From Clostridia bacterium (GTDB lineage: Bacteria; Bacillota; Clostridia; Oscillospirales; Acutalibacteraceae), in contig JAFTWE010000054.1 of assembly GCA_017465465.1 (NCBI GenBank), positions 18,665 through 82,664 of the forward strand: a stretch of DNA of 64,000 nucleotides, given 5' to 3'. The notes below the pieces were generated by a model. It did not search any database and had not been told where the DNA came from. It was given only the letters and a program-made list of their open reading frames with translations. Positions within the stretch are counted from its first letter, which is position 1, and each line of letters opens with the position of its first letter. Of this stretch, positions 34,543-44,091 are shown one piece after another. A program made the translations under genes and the position numbers.

Positions 34543-35475
34543 ATGAAAGCTTATTTAGGTATTGACACCAGTAATTACACCACCTCCTGCGCACTGTATT
34601 TGCCAAAAACGGGTGAGGTTATTCAAAGAAAAAAGCTGTTACCGGTTAAAGTGGGTGAATTGGGGCTTCGTCAGAGTGACGCAGTTTTTCACCATACTGT
34701 GCAGCTTCCCGAGCTTATGAATGAGCTTTTTTCTGAGTTCGACGGTGAAATTGCGGGGGTCGGCGTGTCCGATGCTCCGAGGAGGGTCAAGGGCTCATAT
34801 ATGCCTTGCTTTTTGTCGGGTGTGAATGCGGCGAATTCCTTTTCTCTTGCTGTTAAAAAGCCTCTTTACCGCTTTTCTCATCAGCAGGGTCACGTTGCGG
34901 CGGCTGTTTATTCTGTTAATAAGCCAGAGCTTTTTGAAAAGCCTTTTCTTGCTTTTCATGTGTCCGGCGGAACAACTGATGCTTTGCTTGTAAAGCCCGA
35001 TAAGGAAAGTATAATTTCCTGTGAAATGCTTGCATCTTCCCTTGATTTGAAAGCAGGTCAGGCGGTTGACAGAGTGGGCGTTATGCTGGGCTATCCCTTC
35101 CCTGCAGGGAAGTATGTGGACGAGCTTGCTTTAAAAAGCGAGAAGAAATATAAAATCAATGTAAAAATCAAAGACGGCAGCTGTTGCCTTTCGGGTGTTG
35201 AAAATAAGTGCAAGGCAATGCTTCAAAACGGCGAAAGCCGTGAGGATATCTGCCGTTATTGCATAGACTATATTATGGCTGCCCTTACCAAAATGGCAGA
35301 ATATCAGCTTGAAAGGTTGGGCGATATGCCTATACTTTTTTCAGGCGGAGTTATGTCAAGCAAGGTGATAAGTGCCGAGCTTACAAAACGCTTCGGAGCG
35401 TACTTTGCAAAGCCTGAATTTTCCTGTGACAATGCCGCAGGAATTGCGTATTTAACCAAATTAAAAAATGAGTGA
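34543..35475 (+). CDS. TsaD/Kae1-like (peptidase M22 family) paralogue
   Basis: 310 aa, ASKHA-type fold. Begins YLGIDTSNYTTSCALY and has H113-x3-H117 (HQQGH), matching the metal-binding HxxxH of TsaD/Kae1, then FHVSGGTTDALLV and a C-terminal FSGGVMSSKVI phosphate-binding segment. It is shorter and diverged from true TsaD (which modifies tRNA t6A37) and lies at the position held by folD in Bacillus; many Clostridia have such a copy here. Its role is unknown; catalysis of t6A is not assumed. Overlaps xseA by 8 bases. Confidence 0.75.
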   Translation: MKAYLGIDTSNYTTSCALYLPKTGEVIQRKKLLPVKVGELGLRQSDAVFHHTVQLPELMNELFSEFDGEIAGVGVSDAPRRVKGSYMPCFLSGVNAANSFSLAVKKPLYRFSHQQGHVAAAVYSVNKPELFEKPFLAFHVSGGTTDALLVKPDKESIISCEMLASSLDLKAGQAVDRVGVMLGYPFPAGKYVDELALKSEKKYKINVKIKDGSCCLSGVENKCKAMLQNGESREDICRYCIDYIMAALTKMAEYQLERLGDMPILFSGGVMSSKVISAELTKRFGAYFAKPEFSCDNAAGIAYLTKLKNE

Positions 35476-36688
35476 TTGTATGAAAACACCGCCTGTACTG
35501 ACGGTCACACAATTAAATACTTATATAAAATCTGTAATCGATTCCGATTTGAATCTGAACAATGTTTTTTTGCAGGGTGAAATTTCAAACTTCACCAACC
35601 ATTATCGGACAGGTCATTATTATATGAGCATCAAAGACGGTGAAAGCTCAATAAAAGCCGTTATGTTCAAATATTCAAATCAGCGCCTTCGATTTATGCC
35701 CGAAAACGGAATGAGCGTTATTTTAAGGGGCAGAGTTTCTGTTTTTGAACGCGACGGTCAGTATCAGCTTTATATTGACGATATGCAGCCCGACGGTGCA
35801 GGAGCATTGGCTTTAGCCTTTGAACAGCTTAAGCAAAAGCTTGCTTCTCAAGGACTTTTTGACAGTGACCGAAAAAAGCCCATTCCCTTTATGCCTAAGC
35901 GTATCGGCGTGGTTACATCTAACACGGGTGCCGCCGTTCACGATATTATCAATGTAATTTCAAGAAGATTTCCTATGACGGAGCTGATAATTGCCCCTGT
36001 TCAGGTGCAGGGAGCTTCGGCGGCGGGGCAGATTGCAAGAGCTATCAGAGAGTTTAACCTCACCGACGGTGCCGATGTGCTCATCGTGGGCAGAGGCGGC
36101 GGCTCGGCCGAAGATTTGTGGGCTTTTAATGAAGAAATGGTAGCCTTGGCGGTTGCTGATTCAGATATCCCCGTAATATCTGCCGTTGGTCACGAAACTG
36201 ACTTCACAATCTGCGACTTTGTTGCGGATTTAAGAGCACCCACTCCCTCTGCGGCGGCTGAATTGGCTGTTCCCGATTGGAGAGAGCAGAAGCTTTATAT
36301 TGACGCTTTGTTTAATCAATGCAAAGAAACTCTTCTTATGAAAATTCAGAATGAAGAGGACAATCTCCGTTTTATTCAAAAACGGCTTGATTATGCCAAC
36401 CCATTGACGGTTATTGAAAATAAAATTCAGACTCTCGACATTTTATCGCAAAAAATCTATGATAAGGTGAGAGAGAATTTTGCAATAAAATCAGGTGAGT
36501 TTGCGGCAATTCTTGCAAAGCTTGATGCACTTAACCCAATGAAGGTTATGCAGCGAGGCTATGCAATAGCTTATCAAAATGAAACTGCCGTAACCTCTGT
36601 TGCAAATATAAACACAGGTGACAAATTAAAAATCCGACTTCTTGACGGCGCAGTTAATGTAACCGTTGACAGCAAGGAGAGTAATTAA
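35468..36688 (+). CDS. xseA: exodeoxyribonuclease VII large subunit
   Basis: 406 aa. OB-fold N-terminal domain (about 1-100: VLTVTQLNTYIKSVID, GEISNF, HYYMSIKDG), then the catalytic part with PKRIGVVTSNTGAAVHDI, VLIVGRGGGSAEDLWAFNEE and SAVGHETDFTICDFVAD, ending in coiled coil and QRGYAIAYQ. ExoVII degrades single-stranded DNA. The ATG at 35468 overlaps the previous gene's end and lacks a clear RBS; ATG 35480 is an alternative start (402 aa). Confidence 0.95.
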   Translation: MSDCMKTPPVLTVTQLNTYIKSVIDSDLNLNNVFLQGEISNFTNHYRTGHYYMSIKDGESSIKAVMFKYSNQRLRFMPENGMSVILRGRVSVFERDGQYQLYIDDMQPDGAGALALAFEQLKQKLASQGLFDSDRKKPIPFMPKRIGVVTSNTGAAVHDIINVISRRFPMTELIIAPVQVQGASAAGQIARAIREFNLTDGADVLIVGRGGGSAEDLWAFNEEMVALAVADSDIPVISAVGHETDFTICDFVADLRAPTPSAAAELAVPDWREQKLYIDALFNQCKETLLMKIQNEEDNLRFIQKRLDYANPLTVIENKIQTLDILSQKIYDKVRENFAIKSGEFAAILAKLDALNPMKVMQRGYAIAYQNETAVTSVANINTGDKLKIRLLDGAVNVTVDSKESN

Positions 36689-36689
36689 A

Positions 36690-36884
36690 ATGAAAAATAT
36701 GACTTACGAAAAGGCAGTTAAGCGCCTTGAAGAAATAGTTGAACAGCTTGATTCAGGAAAGCTCACTCTTGATGAATCATTAAAATTATTTGAAGAAAGC
36801 ACAGTTCTCACAGCATTTTGCAACAAAGGCCTTGAAAATGCCAAGCTTAAAATTACGGAGCTTTCAAAAAAGGAAGATGAATAA
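36690..36884 (+). CDS. xseB: exodeoxyribonuclease VII small subunit
   Basis: 64 aa. Starts MTYEKAVKRLEEIVEQLD after MKN, with LDSGKLTLDESLKLFEES and a GL-type end, the standard two-helix XseB. ATG 36690 is chosen because AAGGAG lies 9 bp upstream; an upstream TTG inside xseA is not used. The stop overlaps the ispA start (TAATG). Confidence 0.93.
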   Translation: MKNMTYEKAVKRLEEIVEQLDSGKLTLDESLKLFEESTVLTAFCNKGLENAKLKITELSKKEDE

Positions 36885-37732
36885 TGGATTTTCTTAAACT
36901 TGTAAATGAAGCCCTGGAAGAATTTCTTCCCAAAAGTGAAGATGTTGTTTCTCAGGCTATGAAATACAGTGTCAGAAACGGCGGCAAAAGAATCCGCCCC
37001 ATACTTGCGTTGGAATTTTGCAAAGCTTGCGGTCATAACCCCGAAAAGGCTTTGCCCTTTGCCTGCGCAGTTGAAATGATACACACATATTCACTCATTC
37101 ACGACGATTTGCCCTGTATGGATGATGATGATTACCGCAGAGGTAAGCCCTCTTGCCATATTGCTTTTGGTGAAGCCAACGCTCTTTTGGCAGGCGATGC
37201 ACTTCTGACACTTGCTTTTGAAACTGTTACAAAGGCAGATTTACCTGCTGAAAGCGTAGTTAAAGCGGTGAAAGAGCTTTCTTTTTCTGCCGGTATTCTC
37301 GGTATGGTGGGCGGTCAGGTGCTTGATTTGCAAAATGAAAATAAAGCACTTACCCTGCAACAGCTTGAGGGAATTCACAACCTCAAAACAGGTGAGCTTA
37401 TCCGTGTTGCCTGTGTGCTTGGTTGCATTGCCGCAGGGGCTGATGATGAAAAAATCAAAGCCGCTGAGGAATATGCAAAGGGAATCGGTCTTACCTTTCA
37501 GATTGTGGATGATATTCTCGATGTTACAAGTGATGCCGAAACATTAGGTAAGCCAATCGGAAGTGATGCCGAAAATCAAAAAACAACCTATGTTTCTCTT
37601 CTTGGTATCGAAAAATCAAAAGAAATTGCGGCTGAGCTTACCAAAAAAGCAATAACAGCCCTTGCCGCATTTAACGAAAGCACTGAGTCTTTGGCACAGC
37701 TTGCGGAAAAATTACAGAACAGAAAAAAGTGA
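36884..37732 (+). CDS. ispA: polyprenyl (farnesyl/geranyl) diphosphate synthase
   Basis: 282 aa. First aspartate-rich motif DDLPCMDDDD (residues 74-83) and second DDILDVTSD (about 204-212); NGGKRIRP substrate-binding stretch near residue 32 and GGQVLDL in the middle. It condenses IPP with DMAPP/GPP to make C15 precursor for quinones and undecaprenyl phosphate. Coupled to xseB by one-base overlap; dxs follows 11 bp later, putting two isoprenoid steps together. Confidence 0.93.
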   Translation: MDFLKLVNEALEEFLPKSEDVVSQAMKYSVRNGGKRIRPILALEFCKACGHNPEKALPFACAVEMIHTYSLIHDDLPCMDDDDYRRGKPSCHIAFGEANALLAGDALLTLAFETVTKADLPAESVVKAVKELSFSAGILGMVGGQVLDLQNENKALTLQQLEGIHNLKTGELIRVACVLGCIAAGADDEKIKAAEEYAKGIGLTFQIVDDILDVTSDAETLGKPIGSDAENQKTTYVSLLGIEKSKEIAAELTKKAITALAAFNESTESLAQLAEKLQNRKK

Positions 37733-37743
37733 AGTGAAAATTG

Positions 37744-39600
37744 ATGGATAAAATTAAATATTTAGACAAAATCAATTCTCCCTCTGATATTAAAAATTTT
37801 AACGATTCTCAGCTTGCTGAGCTTGCTCAGGAAATCAGAGAAGTTTTAATTGAAACTGTTTCTCAGAACGGCGGTCATCTTGCATCAAATTTAGGTGCAG
37901 TAGAGCTGACTTTAGCTATCCACCGCAGCTTTGATTCTCCTAAAGATAAAATCGTGTGGGATGTAGGCCATCAGATTTATACCCACAAGCTTCTGACGGG
38001 AAGATATGAGCAGTTTCATACCTTGAGAAAAAAAGACGGCCTTTCAGGCTTTTCACGCCCTGATGAAAGTGAACACGACACCTTTTACAGCGGTCACAGC
38101 AGTGTTTCAATTTCTTCTGCTTACGGTCTTTCCTGCGCTAATTCAATTAAGGGCAATCAGCATTATTCTGTTGCTGTTATCGGTGACGGCTCTTTAACAG
38201 GCGGACTTGTATATGAGGCTCTTAATAATGCAGGCCGCTCCAAAAGTAAGCTGATAATCATTCTCAATGACAATGAAATGTCAATTTCGGAAAATGTTGG
38301 CTCAATGGCCCGTTACCTTGCAATAACACGCTCCAAAAAGCGCTATGTTACTATGAAGGATAAGCTTGAAAGAGCTTTGAGTATGATTCCTTTTGTTGGA
38401 AAAAAGCTTGCAGATTCCGTATTCAGACTTAAAACAAAAATTAAAAATCTTATTTATAAAAGCACAATGTTTGAGGATATGGGTATTCGTTATATGGGAC
38501 CTATTGACGGTCATAACATTGAGCAGATGTGTGAAGCTATTGAAACAGCAAAAAGCGTTAAGGGTCCTGTTTTGCTTCATGTGAGCACCGTTAAGGGTAA
38601 GGGCTATGATTACGCCGAAAAATCCCCGTCTGTATTCCACGGTATTTCGAAGTTTGACATAGATACAGGTGAATACAAAAACAGCGGTGTAACCTTCGGC
38701 GGTGAATTCGGTGAGCTGATGTGCAAAATGGCATCTCAGGATAAGCGGATTTGCCTTATCACCGCCGCAATGTCTTTGGGCACAGGCCTTGAAAAATTCA
38801 GCAAAGATTACAGTAACAGATTTTTTGATGTCGGCATTGCTGAGGAGCACGCGGTTACCTTTGCCTCAGGGCTTTCAAAGGGCGGAATGTTGCCCGTGTT
38901 TGCGGTGTATTCCACATTTTTACAGCGTTGCTACGACCAGATAATTCACGACGGCGCATTGCAGAATCAGCGCATGGTGCTTGCCATTGACAGAGCAGGC
39001 TTTGTGGGTGATGACGGTGAAACCCACAACGGCTTATATGATGTTTCATTTTTAGGAAGTATTCCTAATGTTACTATTTATTCTCCGTCAACCTATGATG
39101 AAATGAAAATTGCTTTCGGTAACGCATTTTACCGTGACAGCGATGTTGTGGCTGTCCGTTATCCCAGGGGCGGTGAGTATGAAATTCCCGAAGATTTTGA
39201 GCCGTCACTGAAAACTTATGATTTATACGGTGAAATGAGCGATACCTTGATTGTAACCTATGGCAGAATTTTCGGTCCTGCCTGCAAGGCTCAGAAGCAA
39301 TTAAAAGATAAGGGCATTTCTGCTTGTGTGTTAAAGCTCAACAGAATAAGACCCATTGACCCCGAAGCAATAGAAATTGCCGCAAGGAGTAAAAATATTT
39401 TCTTCTTTGAAGAGGGTGTACGCTCAGGCTCAGTCGGAGAAAAGCTTGCCGCAACCCTGCTTCAGAAAGGCTACAAAGGCTCATACAGCCTTACCGCTGT
39501 TGATGATTGCTTTGTTAAGCAGTCGTCGGTTCCCCAGTTAATGAAACAGTACGGATTTGATGCAGATTCTATTGCAGAAAAAGTCCACAGAGGTGTATAA
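37744..39600 (+). CDS. dxs: 1-deoxy-D-xylulose-5-phosphate synthase
   Basis: 618 aa from ATG 37744 (the TTG three bases earlier has poorer spacing). Thiamine-diphosphate enzyme: GHQIYTHKLLTGR, the GDGSLTGGLVYEALNNAG and NDNEMSIS cofactor motifs, FHGISKFD, then the central pyrimidine domain with GIAEEHAVTFASG and DRAGFVGDDGETHNG, and C-terminal transketolase domain. It joins pyruvate and glyceraldehyde 3-phosphate to DXP, the first step of the MEP pathway. Follows ispA directly. Confidence 0.97.
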   Translation: MDKIKYLDKINSPSDIKNFNDSQLAELAQEIREVLIETVSQNGGHLASNLGAVELTLAIHRSFDSPKDKIVWDVGHQIYTHKLLTGRYEQFHTLRKKDGLSGFSRPDESEHDTFYSGHSSVSISSAYGLSCANSIKGNQHYSVAVIGDGSLTGGLVYEALNNAGRSKSKLIIILNDNEMSISENVGSMARYLAITRSKKRYVTMKDKLERALSMIPFVGKKLADSVFRLKTKIKNLIYKSTMFEDMGIRYMGPIDGHNIEQMCEAIETAKSVKGPVLLHVSTVKGKGYDYAEKSPSVFHGISKFDIDTGEYKNSGVTFGGEFGELMCKMASQDKRICLITAAMSLGTGLEKFSKDYSNRFFDVGIAEEHAVTFASGLSKGGMLPVFAVYSTFLQRCYDQIIHDGALQNQRMVLAIDRAGFVGDDGETHNGLYDVSFLGSIPNVTIYSPSTYDEMKIAFGNAFYRDSDVVAVRYPRGGEYEIPEDFEPSLKTYDLYGEMSDTLIVTYGRIFGPACKAQKQLKDKGISACVLKLNRIRPIDPEAIEIAARSKNIFFFEEGVRSGSVGEKLAATLLQKGYKGSYSLTAVDDCFVKQSSVPQLMKQYGFDADSIAEKVHRGV

Positions 39601-39601
39601 A

Positions 39602-40411
39602 TTGGCAGAAAAATTAAGGCTTGATACTGCTGTTTTTCAGCAGGGATTCACAGATTCAAGAGAAAAAGCAAAAGCCCTCATTATGGCAGGTCAGGTGTAC
39701 CTCAATGGGCAGAAGGAGCTAAAGGGCGGCGCAACAGTCAAGCCCGATGATGTTATTGAAGTCAGGGGCAACACCAATCCCTTTGTCAGCCGCGGCGGAT
39801 TAAAGCTTCAGAAAGCGGCAGAAAACTTTGATATCGATTTAAAAGATTGTGTTTGTATGGATATCGGCGCTTCAACCGGCGGATTTTCTGATTGTATGCT
39901 TACCCACGGCGCAAAAAAGGTTTATGCCATTGATGTTGGCTACGGTCAGCTTGCATGGAAGCTTCGTACAGACGAGCGTGTTGTTAATATGGAAAGAACA
40001 AATTTCCGCTATGTTACTCACGAGCAGATTCCCGAAGATGTTGACTTTGCCAGCGTTGATGTTTCATTTATTTCTCTTAAAATTATTCTGCCTGTTATGC
40101 GTGAGCTTTTAAAATCTGACGGTCAGGCTGTTTGCCTTATTAAGCCTCAGTTTGAAGCAGGAAGAGAAAATATCGGCAAAAAGGGCGTTGTCCGTGACCC
40201 CGCCGTTCACGAAGATGTTGTTAAAACAATCTGTGATTTTGCCGTTGCAACAGGCTTTTCCATTCTTAATCTTGATTTTTCTCCCATTAAAGGTCCTGAG
40301 GGGAATATTGAATACCTTATGCACATAAAGAAAAGTGAAAAGGGTGAAAATCTTTCTCAGGTTGACCCCCACGAGCTGGTAAGCCGTTCTCACGCTCAGC
40401 TTGATAAATGA
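39602..40411 (+). CDS. tlyA: TlyA-family rRNA 2'-O-methyltransferase
   Basis: 269 aa from the TTG at 39602, which has GAGGTG 6 bp upstream and gives the standard N terminus EKLRLDTAVFQQGF. S4 RNA-binding domain (about 1-60) followed by an FtsJ-like SAM methyltransferase: CMDIGASTGGFSDCML (about 80-95), FASVDVSFISL, VCLIKPQFEAGRE. TlyA/YqxC homologues methylate rRNA 2'-hydroxyls; some are hemolysin-named. Position between dxs and nadK is the usual Firmicute order. Confidence 0.93.
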   Translation: MAEKLRLDTAVFQQGFTDSREKAKALIMAGQVYLNGQKELKGGATVKPDDVIEVRGNTNPFVSRGGLKLQKAAENFDIDLKDCVCMDIGASTGGFSDCMLTHGAKKVYAIDVGYGQLAWKLRTDERVVNMERTNFRYVTHEQIPEDVDFASVDVSFISLKIILPVMRELLKSDGQAVCLIKPQFEAGRENIGKKGVVRDPAVHEDVVKTICDFAVATGFSILNLDFSPIKGPEGNIEYLMHIKKSEKGENLSQVDPHELVSRSHAQLDK

Positions 40412-40425
40412 GGTGTAAAAATAAA

Positions 40426-41265
40426 ATGAAAACAGCAATTATACCTAATCTCACAAGAAAAAATGCCTATGATGTTACCGTGAGCCTTTGCAAAAAGCTC
40501 AGGGAGCTTGGCATTACATATATGCTTGATGAACAACTGAACGGCGAGCTTTCAGAAGTGGATGCTGACTTTTTACCGTTTGAAAAAATGATTGATGAAT
40601 GTGACATCATCATTCCCGCTGGCGGTGACGGAACAATTCTTCACGCCGCCAAATTCGGAAAGCCTGTTCTTGGCATCAACGCAGGGCGCATTGCCTTTAT
40701 GGCAGGTCTTGAGCCTACCGAGCTTGATTTGCTCACTCATCTTAAAGACGGCAGCTACAAAACCGACAAACGAATGATGCTCACAGCAACTGCTAATGAT
40801 TCTCAAAAGGAAATTGCTTGCACCCATTGCATTAACGACGTGGTTGCCGCAAGAGGTGAGCAGATTAAAATGGTTGAAATTTCCGTTGAATGTGATAACA
40901 GACCCATTAACGATTATTTTACCGACGGAATAATTATTGCAACCCCTACAGGCTCAACGGCATATAACCTTTCAGCAGGCGGTCCTGTGGTTGACCCGGA
41001 AATTGAAAGCCTGCTTCTTACCCCTGTTTGCACACATTCGCTCTTTTCAAGAACGCTTATTTTTAAACCCGATGCTAAGCTTACCTTAAAAGCCCTTTCG
41101 GAGGAGGGAATGAGGGTATCATGCGACGGTGGGGAGCCCATAAATATTCCCTGCGGAGGCTTTATAACCGTTGAAAGAGCGCCTATGGATGCAGAATTTA
41201 TAAGAATAAAAGCGGATGCTTTCCACGACATATTGAATAACAAACTGGCACAAAGAAGACTCTGA
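40426..41265 (+). CDS. nadK: NAD kinase
   Basis: 279 aa from ATG 40426 (GAGGTG 11 bp upstream); the ORF could begin 18 bp earlier but that codon overlaps the RBS. Catalytic GGDGT at residues 66-70, and the second motif ATPTGSTAYNLSAGGPVV with NAD-binding residues. It makes NADP from NAD and ATP. Between tlyA and argR, 19 bp before the latter. Confidence 0.96.
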   Translation: MKTAIIPNLTRKNAYDVTVSLCKKLRELGITYMLDEQLNGELSEVDADFLPFEKMIDECDIIIPAGGDGTILHAAKFGKPVLGINAGRIAFMAGLEPTELDLLTHLKDGSYKTDKRMMLTATANDSQKEIACTHCINDVVAARGEQIKMVEISVECDNRPINDYFTDGIIIATPTGSTAYNLSAGGPVVDPEIESLLLTPVCTHSLFSRTLIFKPDAKLTLKALSEEGMRVSCDGGEPINIPCGGFITVERAPMDAEFIRIKADAFHDILNNKLAQRRL

Positions 41266-41284
41266 TATAAAGAGAGGAAAAAAT

Positions 41285-41734
41285 ATGAAAAAGAACAGAC
41301 ACAGTGAAATATTGCGACTTATTTCACAGCACACAGTTTCTACTCAGGAAGAATTACTTGAAAAGCTTAAGGAATCAGGCTTTTCAACCACTCAGGCTAC
41401 TGTTTCAAGAGATATCAAGGAGCTTAATCTCATTAAGCAGATGAACAAGCAGGGCGTTTACCGCTATGTTGAAAGCAAAAGTGAAACAGAAGAATATCTT
41501 TCAAAGTTTAACGCTATTTTTGCCCACTCGGTTATTTCTGCCGATTTTGCAGGCAATATGACCGTTATTAAATGTATTCAGGGTATGGCTCAGGCCGCTT
41601 GCGCTTCTTTTGACAGCATGCAGTGGGAGGGACTTGTGGGCACGATTGCAGGTGACGACACAATTTTTGCCCTTTGCAGAACTCCCGAGCTTGCTCAGGA
41701 GCTTGCGCTTTCAATTACAAAACTCATTAAATAA
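41285..41734 (+). CDS. argR: arginine repressor ArgR/AhrC
   Basis: 149 aa. N-terminal winged helix (RHSEILRLISQH, TQEELLEKLKESGF, TQATVSRDIKELNLIK) and C-terminal oligomerisation/arginine-binding domain with GTIAGDDTIFALCR, whose GDD is the arginine-contact motif. Arginine-dependent hexameric regulator of arginine genes. No ARG box is evident at its own start. RBS AGAGGA. recN follows 11 bp later. Confidence 0.95.
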   Translation: MKKNRHSEILRLISQHTVSTQEELLEKLKESGFSTTQATVSRDIKELNLIKQMNKQGVYRYVESKSETEEYLSKFNAIFAHSVISADFAGNMTVIKCIQGMAQAACASFDSMQWEGLVGTIAGDDTIFALCRTPELAQELALSITKLIK

Positions 41735-41745
41735 GGGTGACGGCA

Positions 41746-43407
41746 ATGCTTACAAGATTGAAAATTGAAAATATTGCAATCATTGAGCTTGCTGATATCA
41801 GCTTTGCAGACGGCTTTAATGTTATGACTGGTGAAACAGGCGCAGGTAAGTCAATTATCATTGACTCTATCAATGCTGTTACAGGTGAACGCACCTCAAA
41901 GGAGCTTATCAGAACAGGCGCTCAGTCGGGCAAGGTTACAGCCGTTTTTGAAAATGTGAATAAAAGGGTTATATCCAAGCTTGAAGAAATGGGCATCGAC
42001 GGGGATGATACCGTTATTCTCAGCCGAAATATAAAAAAAGACGGCAAGAATATCTGCACAGTTAACGGAACTCCGGTTACTGTTTCAATGCTCAAAAGCA
42101 TCGGCGGAGAGCTTATAAATATTCACGGTCAGCATGACAGCCAGTCACTTCTTCAAAGTGAAATGCATTGCGGATTTATTGACTCGTTTGGTGATTTGGG
42201 TGAGCTTCTCTCAGAATATTCAGGGGTCTACAACGAGCTTTGTGAAATAACGGCTCAGATTAAAAGCCTTGATATGGATGAACAGCAAAAAGCAAGGCGC
42301 ATTGATATGCTCACTTTTCAGATAAATGAGCTTGAAGATGCCGATATTACAATCGGTGAAACTGAAGAATTAAAAGAGCGCAGAAGCTTTTTGAAAAATG
42401 CGCAGAAGATTATTGACGCTCTCAATACCGCATATTCCTATCTCTATTCTGACGGTGCAGGATGTGACAGTGTGAGCAACGCCGCTTATGAGGTTGAAGG
42501 TGTGCTTTCTTTTTATGACGGAGCTTCATCAGTTGCTCAGAGGCTCAATGATGCAAAATATGAGCTTGAAGATTGCTGTGATGAAATCCGCTCGCTGATT
42601 GCATCTGCTGATTCTGACCCTGCGGAGCTTGACAGCGTGGAAGAAAGATTGGATTTACTCCACCGCCTTTCATCAAAGTACGGTGCTGACGAAGAAGAAA
42701 TGCTTGAGTTTTTGCAAAATGCAAAAGCCGAGCTTGAAACAATAACACTCTCAGAAGAAAGAACAGAAAAGCTCAAAGCAAAGCGGGAGCTTGTTTTGAA
42801 AAAGATCAAGGCTCTTGCCGCAGAGCTTACTTCTCAAAGGCTTGAAGCAGGGGAAAGGTTGGCGGCAAAAATCTGCTCAGAGCTTGAATTTTTAAATATG
42901 CCGAATATCACCTTCAAGGTGCACAGAGAAGAAAAGCCTCTTTCACCTGACGGATGTGACAGTATAGAATTTTTGATTTCTGCCAATGTGGGTGAAGAAC
43001 CCAAGCCCCTTGCCAAAATTGCATCAGGCGGTGAGCTTTCACGAATAATGCTTGCAATTAAAAATTCTCTTGCTCAAAAAGACGGTACCGACACTATGAT
43101 TTTTGACGAAATTGACACAGGTGTCAGCGGTGCTGCCGCAAGAAAAATTGCCGAAAAGCTGTTTGAAGTGTCCCGTGGCAGGCAGGTTATTTGTGTAACT
43201 CATCTTGCGCAGATTGCCGCATTTGCCGATTGCCATAAGCTCATTTCAAAATATGTAGAAGGCGGCAAAACCTTTACCCGGGTGGATTCTCTTGACTATG
43301 ACCAAAGAGCCGCAGAGCTTGCAAGAATAATGGGAGCAGGGGATAACGAGCAGGCGTTTATTGAAAGCGCCCGTGAGCTTCTTACCTCGGCAGGGGTCAC
43401 AAAGTGA
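41746..43407 (+). CDS. recN: DNA repair protein RecN
   Basis: 553 aa from ATG 41746 (AGGGTGA upstream; typical start MLTRLKIENIAII). SMC-like: Walker A GETGAGKS at 29-36, GQHDSQSLL, a long coiled coil (about 160-360), signature SGGELSRIMLAIK, Walker B FDEIDTGVSG and VTHLAQIAAFA. It holds broken DNA ends in recombinational repair. Last gene of the nusB run. In Bacillus spoIVB and spo0A follow recN; here a surface-protein gene with its own promoter does. Confidence 0.97.
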   Translation: MLTRLKIENIAIIELADISFADGFNVMTGETGAGKSIIIDSINAVTGERTSKELIRTGAQSGKVTAVFENVNKRVISKLEEMGIDGDDTVILSRNIKKDGKNICTVNGTPVTVSMLKSIGGELINIHGQHDSQSLLQSEMHCGFIDSFGDLGELLSEYSGVYNELCEITAQIKSLDMDEQQKARRIDMLTFQINELEDADITIGETEELKERRSFLKNAQKIIDALNTAYSYLYSDGAGCDSVSNAAYEVEGVLSFYDGASSVAQRLNDAKYELEDCCDEIRSLIASADSDPAELDSVEERLDLLHRLSSKYGADEEEMLEFLQNAKAELETITLSEERTEKLKAKRELVLKKIKALAAELTSQRLEAGERLAAKICSELEFLNMPNITFKVHREEKPLSPDGCDSIEFLISANVGEEPKPLAKIASGGELSRIMLAIKNSLAQKDGTDTMIFDEIDTGVSGAAARKIAEKLFEVSRGRQVICVTHLAQIAAFADCHKLISKYVEGGKTFTRVDSLDYDQRAAELARIMGAGDNEQAFIESARELLTSAGVTK

Positions 43408-43414
43408 TGCGGTA

Positions 43415-43443
43415 TTGACTTTAGACACGATTTGGTATAGAAT
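43415..43443 (+). promoter_or_regulatory. sigma-A-like promoter of the surface-protein gene
   Basis: TTGACT - 17 bp - TAGAAT, 35 bp before the ATG at 43479. Confidence 0.75.
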
Positions 43444-43478
43444 AGCCCCATAGTATTTTTTGAAAGGAATGTATAGTT

Positions 43479-44078
43479 ATGAAAAAGTTGTCAGGCATTA
43501 TATTGGCTCTTGTTCTTTGCCTCTCACTTTCTGTTTGCGCTTTTGCTGTAGAGTCAACTCCACAGGTTGATGATGAATTGATAGCAGATATTGTTGACGG
43601 CGTTGGTGATTTGGTAGATGCTGAAAGCGAGGGCGATGATGAAGCTCTTGAAAAGGCTATCGAAAATCTTTATGCTGACCTTCAGGTAGCTCAGCAGACA
43701 GGCGATATGTCAGCAATTATTGATTTGGTTGTTAAATATGCTTTAAGTGAAGATGCCGATACAAGCGCTGTTTTCTCAGACCTTGCGGCTGTTGAGGCTG
43801 TTATTGAGCAGTTCCTCGTTGACGGCGGTTATGATGTTGAAGCTATTAAGAAGGAGCTTCAGTCAGGCTCAGCTCTCAACACTCTTGTTGGTCTTTACAC
43901 AGGTGCAAATGAGCCAACTGCAGACGCAGGCAACAATAATAACACCGAGGTTGAAGAAAATCAGCCTGAGGTTGAAAACCCCAGCACAGGTGACAGCTCA
44001 ACAGGCGTTGCAGTTGCACTTTCAGCTCTTGCTGTTTCAGCTGCAGCAGTAATTGTTCTTTCTAAGAAAGAGGACTAA
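43479..44078 (+). CDS. small acidic secreted protein with NPxTG-type sorting signal
   Basis: 199 aa. Signal peptide (about 1-24, ...SVCAFAVE), an acidic helical domain (25-140) rich in Asp, Glu, Ala, Val, then an Asn/Glu/Pro-rich linker, N167-P-S-T-G171, a hydrophobic segment of about 20 residues and final SKKED. This is the layout of a sortase substrate with an NPxTG rather than LPxTG motif, so it is probably linked to the cell wall. Own promoter and perfect terminator. Function unknown; no sortase gene is in the window. Confidence 0.8.
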   Translation: MKKLSGIILALVLCLSLSVCAFAVESTPQVDDELIADIVDGVGDLVDAESEGDDEALEKAIENLYADLQVAQQTGDMSAIIDLVVKYALSEDADTSAVFSDLAAVEAVIEQFLVDGGYDVEAIKKELQSGSALNTLVGLYTGANEPTADAGNNNNTEVEENQPEVENPSTGDSSTGVAVALSALAVSAAAVIVLSKKED

Positions 44079-44091
44079 TCAGCACACAAAA

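Noticed and set aside
43747..44052. Plus-strand alternative ORF within the surface-protein gene
   Set aside because: Overlaps in another frame, no RBS; the main frame has signal peptide and sorting signal.
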